Assembly (NCBI GenBank): GCA_965222485.1
Contig: CBDCUC010000038.1
Coordinates: forward strand, 1 to 6,346
Length of the DNA: 6,346 nucleotides
Source of the DNA: CBDCUC01 sp965222485
GTDB lineage: Bacteria; Pseudomonadota; Alphaproteobacteria; Rhizobiales; Hyphomicrobiaceae
Direction of reading: 5' to 3'
Shown: positions 5,272 through 6,346 of the stretch, piece after piece
How positions within the stretch are numbered: the first letter of the stretch is position 1
Layout: every line of letters begins with the position of its first letter
Notes under the pieces: model-generated
What the model saw: the letters and a program-made list of their open reading frames with translations, nothing else
Told to the model about the DNA's origin: nothing
The model's database searches: none
Made by a program: the position numbers and the translations under genes

Positions 5272-6346
5272 TCAGGTGCCTTTGGGCGGGCTCTCTCTGC
5301 GGGCTCTACCTGCCTCGCGGGATAATGATGGTGGCGGCGGTACGGCAGGCGCGGAGGGTTTGTCAGGACCGGTGATATAGTTGCGCGTTAATGGTACCAC
5401 GTCTATCGCCGCTGCCAGCTGAATCTGGAATACAACCAAACCTTGTTCGCGGAAGGCGGCTTCCGATCCTGCGAGGTAAAACTCCCACATTCGGCAGAAG
5501 TCTTCGCCCTTGAGCAGCACCGCATCGTCCCAATTCTGCCGCAGCCGTTTTCGCCATGCCTCAAGAGTCTTGGCATAATGCAGACGCAGCACTTCGACAT
5601 CTGTCAGGAAAAGCCCTGATTTTTCGATCGCCGGCAATAACTCAGACAGTGCCGGAAAATAGCCGCCTGGGAATATGTACTTTGATATGAACGGGTTCGT
5701 GAAACCCGGTCCATCCGAGCGGCCTATGGTGTGTACAAGAGCAACGCCATCTTTTTTGAGACACCTGCGAATGGTCTTGAAATATGTCTCATAGTTCGTC
5801 AGCCCGACATGTTCCAACATGCCGACGGACACAACCCTGTCGTAACGGTCCTCCACATCGCGATAATCGCGCAAAGCGAACTCAACGCGATCGGCCATTT
5901 GCCGACGCCAAGCCAATTGACATGCCGCCTCGAATTGTTGTCGGCTCAGCGTAATGCCAGTGGTACGCACGCGTTCGGTGCGCGCCAATCCAAGCGCCAG
6001 TCCGCCCCAACCGCAACCAACGTCAAGAACACGCATGCCCGGCTTTAGTATAAGTTTCTTGCCGATGTGGTGCATCTTGCGGCGCTGAGCGGCGGCAAGA
6101 TCGTCGCCGGGCTCAAAGAGCGCACACGAATATTGGCGGTTGCCGTCGAGAAAGAGGTCGTAAAACGCCAAGTCAGCGTCGTAGTGGTGGGCGATATGGC
6201 GGCGTGACAGGAAGCGGCCATTGAATTGTGCGACAGAACGCGAAGCAAATCGCAGCCAAGACAGAACGTTCTGCCAGGCCGTATTCAGAGTGAACAGCGT
6301 CTCATTACGCATTACAAGCGCGAGAAAATCGTAGATATCGCCATTT
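5272..6346 (-). CDS. cfa: Cyclopropane-fatty-acyl-phospholipid synthase (5' partial)
   Basis: The enzyme transfers a methylene from S-adenosylmethionine to double bonds of membrane phospholipid acyl chains, making cyclopropane rings that stabilise the membrane under acid, oxidative or stationary-phase stress. The frame is open to the window edge: NGDIYDFLALV precedes the internal ATG at 6312 and matches the family, so the true start is outside. Numbering from that ATG, YSCALF (C63) is the active-site cysteine region. DVGCGWGGLALGLA (97-110) binds SAM. MLEHVG (E167), VHTIG (H194) and EFYLAGSEAAFR (Y279) match the bicarbonate/active-site residues of E. coli Cfa (E239, H266, Y317). FISKYIFPGGYFP (208-220) is also diagnostic. 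After NYITG (about 311-315) comes a proline- and arginine-rich tail of some 30 residues that is not part of the fold. The gene converges on nrsF with a 56-bp spacer. Any operon partners lie beyond the right edge. Confidence 0.95.
   Translation of the reverse strand, partial: NGDIYDFLALVMRNETLFTLNTAWQNVLSWLRFASRSVAQFNGRFLSRRHIAHHYDADLAFYDLFLDGNRQYSCALFEPGDDLAAAQRRKMHHIGKKLILKPGMRVLDVGCGWGGLALGLARTERVRTTGITLSRQQFEAACQLAWRRQMADRVEFALRDYRDVEDRYDRVVSVGMLEHVGLTNYETYFKTIRRCLKKDGVALVHTIGRSDGPGFTNPFISKYIFPGGYFPALSELLPAIEKSGLFLTDVEVLRLHYAKTLEAWRKRLRQNWDDAVLLKGEDFCRMWEFYLAGSEAAFREQGLVVFQIQLAAAIDVVPLTRNYITGPDKPSAPAVPPPPSLSREAGRARRESPPKGT
5286..5307. repeat. Direct repeat GCGGGCTCT in cfa tail
   Basis: GCGGGCTCT occurs at 5286-5294 and again at 5299-5307, separated by four bases. 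It falls in the part of cfa encoding the non-conserved C-terminal tail. It may be the trace of a small repeat or duplication that extended the reading frame. No terminator-like hairpin with a T-run was found between nrsF and cfa. Confidence 0.35.

Overview
The window looks like chromosomal DNA from an alphaproteobacterium, probably of the order Hyphomicrobiales (Bradyrhizobium/Rhodopseudomonas-like relatives). This is inferred from moderately high GC, from codon use, and from the combination of a YgjP-type metallopeptidase, a SigF/NrsF-type ECF sigma factor pair, a DUF3179 protein and a cyclopropane-fatty-acid synthase. No rRNA, tRNA, transposase, CRISPR array or integron structure was seen.

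Layout from left to right. Positions 1-94 hold nothing recognisable beyond the ribosome-binding region of the first gene. Positions 95-856 (+) encode a YgjP/SprT-like zinc metallopeptidase. Positions 912-1234 (-) are the decayed C-terminal end of hypF (hydrogenase maturation carbamoyltransferase), which lacks the rest of the gene and carries a frameshift. Positions 1416-1679 (-) encode a small coiled-coil protein with one C-terminal membrane helix. After a 241-bp divergent spacer, 1921-2436 (+) encodes an exported cupin. A 305-bp spacer follows with a phased pair of TGATCA palindromes and an exact match to the promoter motif known for SigF-type ECF sigma factors. This lies upstream of an exported DUF3179 protein (2742-3851, +). 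Next come an ECF sigma factor (3972-4544, +) and, 11 bp later, its six-helix membrane anti-sigma factor of the NrsF/DUF1109 family (4556-5215, +). Convergent to these, 5272-6346 (-) is a cyclopropane-fatty-acyl-phospholipid synthase gene whose 5' end lies outside the window.

The most coherent system is at 2600-5215. The sigma/anti-sigma pair belongs to a family that responds to envelope stress (heavy metal or reactive oxygen/chlorine species in studied members). The gene next door has a perfect copy of that family's promoter motif, so the DUF3179 protein is a strong candidate regulon member. The anti-sigma factor is unusual. It keeps the first regulatory cysteine (C129) but has histidine at position 179, where characterised relatives have the second cysteine, and it has gained C132, which makes a CxxC motif. 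Whether the cupin and the lipid-modifying Cfa also belong to this envelope-stress response is speculative.
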